Below, piece after piece: positions 1 through 4,570 of a DNA stretch of 9,043 bases; position 1 is the stretch's first letter; every line of letters starts with the position of its first letter. Position numbers and translations under genes: made by a program. This stretch comes from an uncultured cyanobacterium (GTDB taxonomy: Bacteria > Cyanobacteriota > Cyanobacteriia > PCC-6307 > Cyanobiaceae). The stretch spans positions 1-9,043 of the forward strand of contig CAIOXF010000002.1 of NCBI GenBank assembly GCA_903862155.1, given 5' to 3'. The notes below the pieces were generated by a model. It had not been told where the DNA came from. It did not search any database and saw nothing but the letters and a program-made list of their open reading frames with translations.

Positions 1-318
1 CTGGCCGCGGCAGCGGGAGCCGTGATGCGTCTGGAGGAGGAGCGGTTGCCGGTGAGCGAGCCGGTGCAACGCACCTGCCAATTGCTGGGCTTTGATCCGT
101 TGCATCTGGCCAATGAAGGGCGGCTGCTGGCCGTGGTGGCGCCGGAGCAGCGCGATGCGGCATTGGCGGTGCTGGAACCCCTGGGTGGGGGCTGGATCGG
201 CGAGGTGCTGGAGGATCCCGCCGCCCTTCCCACGGCTCGGGTGCGCCTGTGCACCCGCCTGGGTACGGAGCGGGTGTTGTTGCCGCTCAGCGGTGAGCTG
301 CTCCCCCGCATCTGTTAA
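1..318 (+). CDS. hypE: HypE, hydrogenase maturation factor (C-terminal part, 5' end cut by window)
   Basis: HypE works with HypF to make the CN ligands of the [NiFe]-hydrogenase iron: HypF carbamoylates the terminal cysteine of HypE, and HypE dehydrates this to a thiocyanate (known of the family, cytoplasmic). Visible are 105 C-terminal residues, in frame from base 1. They correspond to the AIR-synthase-like C-terminal domain, with the family's 'LPVSEPVQRTCQLLGFDPLHLANEG' type of block, here at about residues 17-41 of the fragment. The protein ends in LPRIC followed by TAA, which is the diagnostic HypE tail with the modified cysteine as last residue. The start lies outside the window; a GTG/ATG pair at 22-27 is internal, since the homologous region reads through it. 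Presence implies a [NiFe] hydrogenase elsewhere, probably the bidirectional Hox type (inference). Confidence 0.95.
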   Translation: MAAAAGAVMRLEEERLPVSEPVQRTCQLLGFDPLHLANEGRLLAVVAPEQRDAALAVLEPLGGGWIGEVLEDPAALPTARVRLCTRLGTERVLLPLSGELLPRIC

Positions 319-336
319 GGCACGCCACAACCGGGC

Positions 337-351
337 GTCCCCAAATGGGGG
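337..351. promoter_or_regulatory. Shared palindromic element, copy 1 (candidate operator)
   Basis: GTCCCCAAATGGGGG contains the dyad CCCCA-AA-TGGGG. It lies 57 bp before the start codon of the LuxR-type regulator. A copy with one mismatch occurs at 1130-1144, 51 bp before the next gene. I do not recognise the motif as a known cyanobacterial box such as NtcA, RpaB/HLR1, LexA or Zur. Its role as an operator is inferred from symmetry, duplication and equal placement. Confidence 0.5.
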
Positions 352-359
352 TAATCCGC

Positions 360-380
360 GGAATCGGCGATCGCGATTCC
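360..380. repeat. Inverted repeat around a HIP1 core
   Basis: Arms GGAATCG (360-366) and CGATTCC (374-380) are perfect reverse complements separated by 7 bases. The spacer and first base of the right arm make up a HIP1 octamer, so two palindromes are nested. The repeat sits 29 bp before the start of the LuxR-type gene. It could be a second protein-binding site or a leader hairpin; no T-run follows, so a terminator for hypE is not supported. Confidence 0.45.
367..374. repeat. HIP1 octamer GCGATCGC
   Basis: Highly iterated palindrome typical of many cyanobacterial genomes. Four exact copies occur in this window (also 2201, 6052, 8934); a base-composition estimate gives well under one. This is the only intergenic copy. 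Confidence 0.85.
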
Positions 381-408
381 TAGCGTTGGGATTGGCGTCC
401 TGGGGGCC

Positions 409-1095
409 ATGGACCTTACCCCCTTCCTCGGCAGTTTGGAGGGCACCACCCTCGATCAGGTGCTGCTTTCGGTGGCGGTGAGCGGCAAGGTGGCCATCGC
501 CATGAAGGGGCGGTTCCTGCTGCGGGCCGTGTGCGAGAGCTTCCAAGACCGCAGCCGCATCGGCTGCGCCGTGACCGATGAGCCCAATGGCCTGCGCTAC
601 CTGGCCCAGGAGCCCTACGAGCTGTTGATCTGCACCGACTACCTGGAGAGCGGCAATGGGTTCGAGCTGGCGCGCAAAGCCCGCGAAGCCCAGCCCGAGC
701 TCAAGGTGGTGGTGCTCGCCCTAGGCGATGTGATTCCGGCCCAGTACGTGGAGGCCCCCTGGCTGGAGGCGGTGGTGGCGGAGGCCGATTTCATCGGCGA
801 CCAGCGCCCCCTGCAGGCGGCGGTGATGGCCGTGATGGGCCATCACTGCTACCGGAGTCCGTCGTTGCGCTCCGGCAATCTCCCCTATCTGAGCTGTCCG
901 CGGCTCACCAAGCGCGAATACCAGGTGCTTGATCTGTTGGCGAGTGGTCTCACCGATAAGGAGATCGCCGAGCAGTTGGTGGTGAGTGAGGAAACGGCGC
1001 GTACCTACACCAAGCGGCTGCTGCGCACCCTCGACGTGAACAACCGCCTGCAGGCCGTACTGAAGGGGATGCGTTGCGGCATGGTTCAGCTCTGA
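409..1095 (+). CDS. LuxR/NarL-family transcriptional regulator with degenerate receiver domain
   Basis: The 228-residue protein has an N-terminal receiver-like fold (about 26-150) and a C-terminal LuxR-type helix-turn-helix (about 166-226). The latter begins LTKREYQVLDLLASGLTDKE and contains the DNA-recognition stretch around VVSEETARTYTKRLL. In the receiver, Asp77 in LLICTDYLESGNG sits where the phosphorylated Asp of NarL-type receivers lies. The acidic pair normally found after strand 1 is absent (IAMKGRF), and the conserved Lys near the end appears replaced (ADFIGDQ). Phosphorylation may therefore be lost or unusual. No histidine kinase gene is adjacent. The start ATG follows a G-rich stretch (402-406); no upstream in-frame alternative is evident. 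A palindromic element in the promoter region is repeated before the next gene, suggesting autoregulation plus control of that gene (inference). The regulon is unknown. Confidence 0.93.
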   Translation: MDLTPFLGSLEGTTLDQVLLSVAVSGKVAIAMKGRFLLRAVCESFQDRSRIGCAVTDEPNGLRYLAQEPYELLICTDYLESGNGFELARKAREAQPELKVVVLALGDVIPAQYVEAPWLEAVVAEADFIGDQRPLQAAVMAVMGHHCYRSPSLRSGNLPYLSCPRLTKREYQVLDLLASGLTDKEIAEQLVVSEETARTYTKRLLRTLDVNNRLQAVLKGMRCGMVQL

Positions 1096-1113
1096 GGCTC
1101 GGTTCAGCTCTAG
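1083..1113 (+). repeat. 18-bp-period tandem duplication at the gene end
   Basis: GGTTCAGCTCT occurs at 1083-1093 and again at 1101-1111, an 18-bp step equal to six codons. The first copy encodes the final VQL of the regulator before TGA (1093-1095). The second copy lies in the same frame and ends in TAG (1111-1113), so readthrough would only add a few residues and end again in VQL. Looks like a slippage duplication that left a backup stop. Confidence 0.6.
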
Positions 1114-1129
1114 CCCCTCGTGCTGGATT

Positions 1130-1144
1130 GTCCCCACATGGGGG
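1130..1144. promoter_or_regulatory. Shared palindromic element, copy 2 (candidate operator)
   Basis: GTCCCCACATGGGGG differs by one base from the element at 337-351 and keeps the CCCCA-NN-TGGGG dyad; the mismatch is in the two-base centre. It lies 51 bp before the start of the 76-residue protein, close to the 57 bp seen for copy 1. Confidence 0.5.
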
Positions 1145-1152
1145 GCTCGCTG

Positions 1153-1182
1153 GGCGGCTGATCCGCCGCACAGTGTTGCGGC
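1153..1182 (+). promoter_or_regulatory. Two overlapping hairpins in the leader of the small gene
   Basis: Hairpin A pairs GGCGG (1153-1157) with CCGCC (1163-1167) across five bases. Hairpin B pairs GCCGCA (1165-1170) with TGCGGC (1177-1182) across six. They share bases 1165-1167 and so cannot both form fully. Hairpin B ends 13 bp before the ATG at 1196. This could be a leader switch affecting translation, or chance in GC-rich DNA. Confidence 0.3.
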
Positions 1183-1195
1183 AGCCCCGAGCGCC

Positions 1196-1426
1196 ATGAT
1201 CCCAGCACCGGCCGCACCGAGCCTCACCATCGGCGAACTGGAAGCCAACTACCCCACCTATTGCAAGGCCCTGCGCCTGCTCATCCGCGAAGGCAAAACT
1301 CTGGCCAAGGTGCGCCGCACCGTCTGCTGGGAGCGCCTCGAAACCCTGCATCACTGCTTGCCGAGCCGCTACCGCGAGCCCGGCTATCTCTACGCCTTGC
1401 TCAGCCGCGAGGTGCAGCCGGCCTGA
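1196..1426 (+). CDS. Small conserved-looking cyanobacterial protein, unknown function
   Basis: The 76-residue product has no signal peptide or membrane segment. After a Pro/Ala-rich start it has the block TIGELEANYPTYCKALRLL, then a basic stretch (REGKTLAKVRRTV) and an aromatic tail (PSRYREPGYLYALL). Cysteines are at 23, 44 and 54, with His52-His53 beside the third, so metal or redox chemistry is possible but unproven. It resembles what I remember of DUF3136, a short family from picocyanobacteria; I could not check this. The ATG at 1196 has no clear Shine-Dalgarno. The gene follows the LuxR-type regulator by 100 bp, carries the same palindrome upstream, and overlaps the convergent minus-strand gene by 26 bp. 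Its protein-like composition and position support it as real; function is unknown. Confidence 0.8.
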   Translation: MIPAPAAPSLTIGELEANYPTYCKALRLLIREGKTLAKVRRTVCWERLETLHHCLPSRYREPGYLYALLSREVQPA

Positions 1427-1901
1427 GCCGCCAGGCCGCTAATCCGCCACCCCGGCCGCGGGCTGCGAGCCAGCCCTGATTTCCTGAGCGTTCGCAGGCG
1501 ATCAGGGCAAAGAACGGCAGCTTGTTGGGGGCAGGCGCGGGCAGGGCCTTCTGCCAGATCTCGCGCCCACCCCAGCGGAGCACCATCCGCTCAAAGCGGA
1601 AGCGCAGCAGTGGGCGTTTGCCGCCCAGCCAGCCCGGTCCGCTGAACTCCAGCGTGAGCGCTCCCAGCCGCACGCTGTTGCGCAGCTGCAGCCTCCCATC
1701 CAGGGCGGTGATCGCCAGACAGGCACGAATCCCGCGCAGGAGGGCCGTGGTGGAACCTTGGCCGTTTCCCTGCTTGCCCCAGAGCTGATCCAGCCACCAC
1801 TCCCCATGCAGGGATTCGGGTGGGATGCCGCGGCCATGGCGTCGGGCTTCGGCTTCAAGGCCTAGCAGCGTCTGGCCATCGGGCGTGGTCAACGCTGTCA
1901 T
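1401..1901 (-). CDS. Unknown protein, last gene of a coupled trio; faintly fibrillin/PAP-like
   Basis: The 166-residue product shows no signal peptide or clear transmembrane helix. It has a tryptophan-rich block (LHGEWWLDQLWG, 31-42), a strand-rich middle including LLRFRFERMVLRWGG (98-112), and a Gly-rich end (GWLAARGRGGGLAAWRL, 143-159). The order 'GxW...FERxxL...RGxGGxL' recalls plastid-lipid-associated (fibrillin) lipocalin-like proteins, but this is a weak resemblance from memory. Its ATG overlaps the stop of the upstream gene as ATGA (1898-1901), so it is probably translated by coupling. Its 3' end overlaps the convergent small gene at 1401-1426. The conserved-looking aromatic pattern and operon position support a real gene; I do not assign a function. 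Confidence 0.8.
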   Translation of the reverse strand: MTALTTPDGQTLLGLEAEARRHGRGIPPESLHGEWWLDQLWGKQGNGQGSTTALLRGIRACLAITALDGRLQLRNSVRLGALTLEFSGPGWLGGKRPLLRFRFERMVLRWGGREIWQKALPAPAPNKLPFFALIACERSGNQGWLAARGRGGGLAAWRLRPAAPRG

Positions 1902-2593
1902 GGTGTTGTCGTCTTCTCGAGCGGGAGGAAGGGCTCCAGGAACGCCAGCGGGTTCGCCATCGTTTCTGAGAAGCCGAGCATGCCGCGCTCACGGTGCACG
2001 TAGGCCAGGGATCCGTCGACCGCCACCAGAAACGTGCCGCCCCTTTGGGTGAGGTAGGTGTCGCGGGGCACGTAGGTGCGCCAGTTGCCCAGCACCTCCA
2101 CCATGTTTTGCAGCCGCACGGTGGCCAGCTCAAACGGCCTCAGCGTGCCTTCGCTGCCCGCCAACCGGAACAGGGGCCAACGCAGCCGGGCCGGAGCCTG
2201 GCGATCGCCGGTATAACCCCGCAGCACTTCGGCAAGGGTGCCTGGAGAGCCGATGCCAGCGCACATCAACATCAGGTTCGGCCAGGGGCCAGCAGGAGTG
2301 GCCAGCCCGCCATAGAGATCAAGCGCCTGATGCAGCCGGTTGTCGGCTTGCACCGTGAGCCGTTCGGGGGGAAAGCCCGTGAAGAGGCAGAACCGATCGC
2401 GGCCGGCGGCATTGCCGATCGCGAAGGCATGCAGCCCCATTCCCGCCTGCTCCAGCTGGGGCAGCACCGGCACCAGGGCCTGGGCGTACTCCAGGCTGTC
2501 GAAGTCGCCCAGCTGGCCCCATACCACCACGAGGCGGCGACCGCTCTCCATGCCTGGGATATCCCGCAGGGCTTCGATCAATGGATCGCTCAT
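1898..2593 (-). CDS. AhpC/TSA-family-like protein without peroxidatic cysteine
   Basis: The 231-residue product has the layout of the AhpC/TSA antioxidant (peroxiredoxin-like 2) group: an opening strand LVVVWGQLGDFDS (21-33), a helix (LEYAQALVPVLPQLEQAG), strand GLHAFAIGN, then a block around LTVQADNRLHQALDLYGGL. The C-terminal part has GNWRTYVPRDTYLTQRGGTF, with VDGSLAYVHRERG following. In active peroxiredoxins a Cys follows the first strand, near residues 28-36; here that stretch has none. The only cysteines are Cys69 and Cys111. It is therefore probably not a standard peroxidase; binding, chaperone or membrane-redox roles are open. ATGA overlaps join it to both neighbours (2590-2593 and 1898-1901), so its amount should be tied to theirs. 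Family assignment is from pattern memory. Confidence 0.85.
   Translation of the reverse strand: MSDPLIEALRDIPGMESGRRLVVVWGQLGDFDSLEYAQALVPVLPQLEQAGMGLHAFAIGNAAGRDRFCLFTGFPPERLTVQADNRLHQALDLYGGLATPAGPWPNLMLMCAGIGSPGTLAEVLRGYTGDRQAPARLRWPLFRLAGSEGTLRPFELATVRLQNMVEVLGNWRTYVPRDTYLTQRGGTFLVAVDGSLAYVHRERGMLGFSETMANPLAFLEPFLPLEKTTTP
2201..2208. repeat. HIP1 octamer GCGATCGC
   Basis: Exact copy inside the AhpC/TSA-like gene. Confidence 0.85.
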
Positions 2594-3159
2594 CCTTTTT
2601 TCGGCAGCTTCAGACCGTCACCGGTCACCACATAGCCGCTCAGGGCTAACAGGAAGACGCTCAGGCAGAAGAACGCCAGCGACACCCCATCGGTGATCGG
2701 GATCGTGAGCATCGCTTTGAACGCGGTCACGATCAGGGCCACCACCAGCACCTTGACCAGTTTCTCCTTGAGCTGATCCAGGTTGCGGATATCGAGCAGG
2801 CCCGTTCCACCGGTGTCCTCCTCGCGCGCCGCTTCGATGGGTGAGATCAGTAATTCATAGATGCCGTAGCCAAAGATTAGCAGTGCGATGCCGATCAAGT
2901 AGAGGTCGATTCCTGTCACCACATCAGACAGTACGGCGATAAAGCCCTTGCCTTTCATCCCGTAGGAGCCCAGTTTTATCAGGGCTCTCGTCACTTCCAG
3001 CGTGCCCAGGATGAAGGTGGCCATGCTGCTTAGCAGGCTCATCACCACGGGCAACAGCGCAATGAGGCGCACCCGCCACATCGCGTGCTCCAGCCGGTGT
3101 TCCAGGCGTTTGATGGACGGCCTGCGGGTCATCGGATCGCTACAGCTGCCGGGCATCAT
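2590..3159 (-). CDS. UPF0114 / YqhA-like membrane protein
   Basis: The 189-residue protein has about four hydrophobic segments (roughly 31-54, 76-104, 134-153, 159-180), a basic N-terminus, and the family-typical block DLYLIGIALLIFGYGIYELL (85-104), followed by SPIE. UPF0114 proteins are inner-membrane proteins of unknown function. The first codon pair ATG-ATG at 3159-3154 gives the longest form; ATG at 3132 (MTRRPSIKRLEHRLE) fits the usual family start at least as well and would give 180 residues. Neither has a convincing Shine-Dalgarno. It is the first gene of a three-gene minus-strand operon, its TGA overlapping the next ATG at 2590-2593. The operon faces away from the PilZ gene, with 77 bp and a perfect palindrome between them. 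Confidence 0.9.
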   Translation of the reverse strand: MMPGSCSDPMTRRPSIKRLEHRLEHAMWRVRLIALLPVVMSLLSSMATFILGTLEVTRALIKLGSYGMKGKGFIAVLSDVVTGIDLYLIGIALLIFGYGIYELLISPIEAAREEDTGGTGLLDIRNLDQLKEKLVKVLVVALIVTAFKAMLTIPITDGVSLAFFCLSVFLLALSGYVVTGDGLKLPKKG

Positions 3160-3172
3160 CTCTGTATGACCG

Positions 3173-3186
3173 TCCCTGTACAGGGA
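3173..3186. promoter_or_regulatory. Perfect 14-bp palindrome between divergent genes
   Basis: TCCCTGTACAGGGA is a perfect palindrome in the 77-bp gap between the YqhA-like gene (minus) and the PilZ gene (plus). It lies 13 bp before the longer minus start and 50 bp before the plus start. A TATA-containing stretch (TCTATACC, 3207-3214) could serve as a -10 on either strand, but no matching -35 is clear. The symmetry and divergent location suggest a repressor or activator site; the protein is unknown. Confidence 0.4.
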
Positions 3187-3236
3187 GTGGTCTGGATACA
3201 GCGGGATCTATACCGTGAAGTCAGACGCCATCGACA

Positions 3237-3716
3237 GTGGCCGAGCAACCACGTTTCCTCAAATTTCTGCGGGGTGATCGGCGCTCTGCGGAACGTCGCA
3301 GCGACAGCGCGTCGCCAGCGCCTGACAGCGAGCGGCGTCTCCTGCAGAGGCGCGCCAATGCTGCAAGCCGCCGCCGCTCTGAGCGGCGGCCGGTTCCTTT
3401 GGGGCCTGGTGCTCCATCAGGCGCGCTGATCAATTCGGCCGGTGTGCCGCTGCACGTGAATCTCTGGGACGTGAGCGAGGGCGGAGTGTGCGTGGTGGCC
3501 AAAGGCGAGATTGTGGATCGCCCCGGAACGGTGATGGTGCTCGAACTCCACTCCGGCGTGGGCGTGGAGAACGTGCGCTTCGAGATGCAGCTGGTGTGGG
3601 CGGCATTCGATGAAGGCTGTTATGGCACCTTCGTGGGGTTGCAGTTCCCTGAGGGGCAGACGCTCCCGAGAGGGACCTTCCTCGATCGCTACCTCAGCCT
3701 GGAGCTCCCAAATTGA
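3237..3716 (+). CDS. PilZ-domain protein with arginine-repeat N-terminus
   Basis: PilZ domains bind cyclic di-GMP through an N-terminal RxxxR and a DxSxxG loop some 20-30 residues later. This 159-residue protein has Asp78-Val-Ser80-Glu-Gly-Gly83 (DVSEGG) and, 27 or more residues earlier, RRRSERR (45-51). Two further RRxxxRR blocks occur at 15-21 (RRSAERR) and 33-39 (RRLLQRR). The rest is a strand-rich barrel ending in CYGTFVGLQFPEG. No output domain or membrane segment is fused, so it would act as a stand-alone c-di-GMP receptor, perhaps on motility or surface proteins (inference). The start is GTG at 3237; a stop at 3216-3218 with no ATG in between forces this choice. The stop is 7 bp from that of the convergent rubrerythrin gene. 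Confidence 0.86.
   Translation: MAEQPRFLKFLRGDRRSAERRSDSASPAPDSERRLLQRRANAASRRRSERRPVPLGPGAPSGALINSAGVPLHVNLWDVSEGGVCVVAKGEIVDRPGTVMVLELHSGVGVENVRFEMQLVWAAFDEGCYGTFVGLQFPEGQTLPRGTFLDRYLSLELPN
3370..3390. repeat. Perfect GC-only inverted repeat inside the PilZ gene
   Basis: Ten-base arms at 3370-3379 and 3381-3390 are perfect reverse complements around a single T, giving at least a 9-bp stem with a CTG triloop in RNA. It lies over codons 45-52, the third RRxxxRR block. Arginine codons CGC/CGG/CGN opposite GCC/GCG make such symmetry easier, so selection for the structure is not shown. Confidence 0.55.
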
Positions 3717-3723
3717 TGCTCTC

Positions 3724-4437
3724 TCATGCGGCCTGCAGTTCCGGCTCGCGGTAGGGGAGGAAGTTGGCTTTGCGGGTGCCGCAGATCGGGCAGGTCCAGT
3801 CTTCGGGAATGGCCGCAAACGGTGTGCCGGCCGCAATACCCGACTCGGGATCACCGATGGCTGGGTCGTAGATCATCGAGCACACTTTGCAGATCCACTT
3901 GCCTGGCACCGGCTCCGGGGCTTCTCCCGCTGTGCCTTTGCCCTGAAGGGCCTCGAGGGCCACGCCGTAGCGCTCAGCGTGGTGCTGCTCGATCGGGGCC
4001 AGGAATCCGAAGTTGCTGGCGGCACGACGGAAGATCGCCGCATGATCCTTGGATTCACCGGCCTGGTCGTCGAATTCAGCGGCAGCCTCGCCATCGCGAT
4101 CGGCGCGTGCTTGGGCGGCGAACTCCGGATACATCGTTGTGTACTCATAGGTTTCGCCCTCGATCGCCAGCTGCAGGCAACGGGCCAGCACCTGCTGTTT
4201 CTGCGCTTCGCTGAGGCTGGCGGGATCCTCAATCACCAGCTCTGGGTGCAGTAGCCGGAAATGGGCGAACGCGTGCTCGGTTTCTTGGTTGGCGGTGTCG
4301 CGGAACAGGCGGGCCAGATCGGGGTTGCCCAGCTGTTTGGCCACCTCCGCAAAGAACAGGTATTTGCGGTTGGCCATGCTTTCGCCCCCGAAGGCGGCTT
4401 CAAGGTTGGCCTGGGTGCTGGGGTTGGAGAGATCCAT
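3724..4437 (-). CDS. rbr: Rubrerythrin
   Basis: The 237-residue protein has a ferritin-like diiron domain (about 8-165) followed by a rubredoxin domain (about 180-227). Rubrerythrins reduce hydrogen peroxide to water in the cytoplasm with electrons from NAD(P)H-linked donors. Likely diiron-site residues include Glu19 (FGGES), Glu52/His55 (QETEH), Glu95/Glu98 (EGETYEY) and the Glu128-His132 region (ESKDH). The rubredoxin iron ligands are clear: Cys183-x-x-Cys186 (CKVC) and Cys216-x-x-Cys219 (CPIC). Domain order is the classical diiron-then-rubredoxin. The start ATG has no Shine-Dalgarno; MDLSNPSTQANLEAAF looks a natural beginning. The gene is divergent from chlN across 133 bp, which may let both share regulatory signals; rubrerythrin could shield oxygen- or peroxide-sensitive iron-sulfur enzymes such as the one encoded next door (inference). 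Confidence 0.97.
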   Translation of the reverse strand: MDLSNPSTQANLEAAFGGESMANRKYLFFAEVAKQLGNPDLARLFRDTANQETEHAFAHFRLLHPELVIEDPASLSEAQKQQVLARCLQLAIEGETYEYTTMYPEFAAQARADRDGEAAAEFDDQAGESKDHAAIFRRAASNFGFLAPIEQHHAERYGVALEALQGKGTAGEAPEPVPGKWICKVCSMIYDPAIGDPESGIAAGTPFAAIPEDWTCPICGTRKANFLPYREPELQAA

Positions 4438-4453
4438 CGCGACGCATCGCTGG

Positions 4454-4463
4454 TTGGCGCCAA
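4454..4463. promoter_or_regulatory. Perfect 10-bp palindrome before rubrerythrin
   Basis: TTGGCGCCAA lies 16 bp before the rubrerythrin start, in the 133-bp divergent gap shared with chlN. A (GTCT)3 microsatellite (4464-4475) abuts it. It could be an operator near the rubrerythrin start; no known regulator is assigned, and a 10-bp GC-rich palindrome may be chance. Confidence 0.25.
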
Positions 4464-4558
4464 GTCTGTCTGTCTTTGCTCACGCCCCGCATGAACCGAT
4501 GTGTTCAGAGCTTCCTTCCACTGGTGGTTGTGGCTAGTCCAGAACCGTGCCCTCTGGC

Positions 4559-4563
4559 AGGAG
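4559..4563 (+). promoter_or_regulatory. Ribosome binding site that fixes the chlN start
   Basis: AGGAG followed by seven bases and ATG at 4571. This favours 4571 over the in-frame GTG at 4547. It is the clearest Shine-Dalgarno in the window. A weak CTCT/AGAG pairing (4552-4555 with 4562-4565) could partly mask it. Confidence 0.75.
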
Positions 4564-4570
4564 AGCCGGT

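Noticed and set aside
1994..2635. A 213-codon plus-strand frame opposite the AhpC/TSA-like gene
   Set aside because: His/Gln/Gly/Ala-rich shadow; the minus-strand product has a recognisable fold pattern and operon overlaps.
3610..4254. A 214-codon plus-strand frame over the PilZ end and rubrerythrin
   Set aside because: Antisense to a certain rubrerythrin gene, and crosses the end of another gene; no protein-like pattern.
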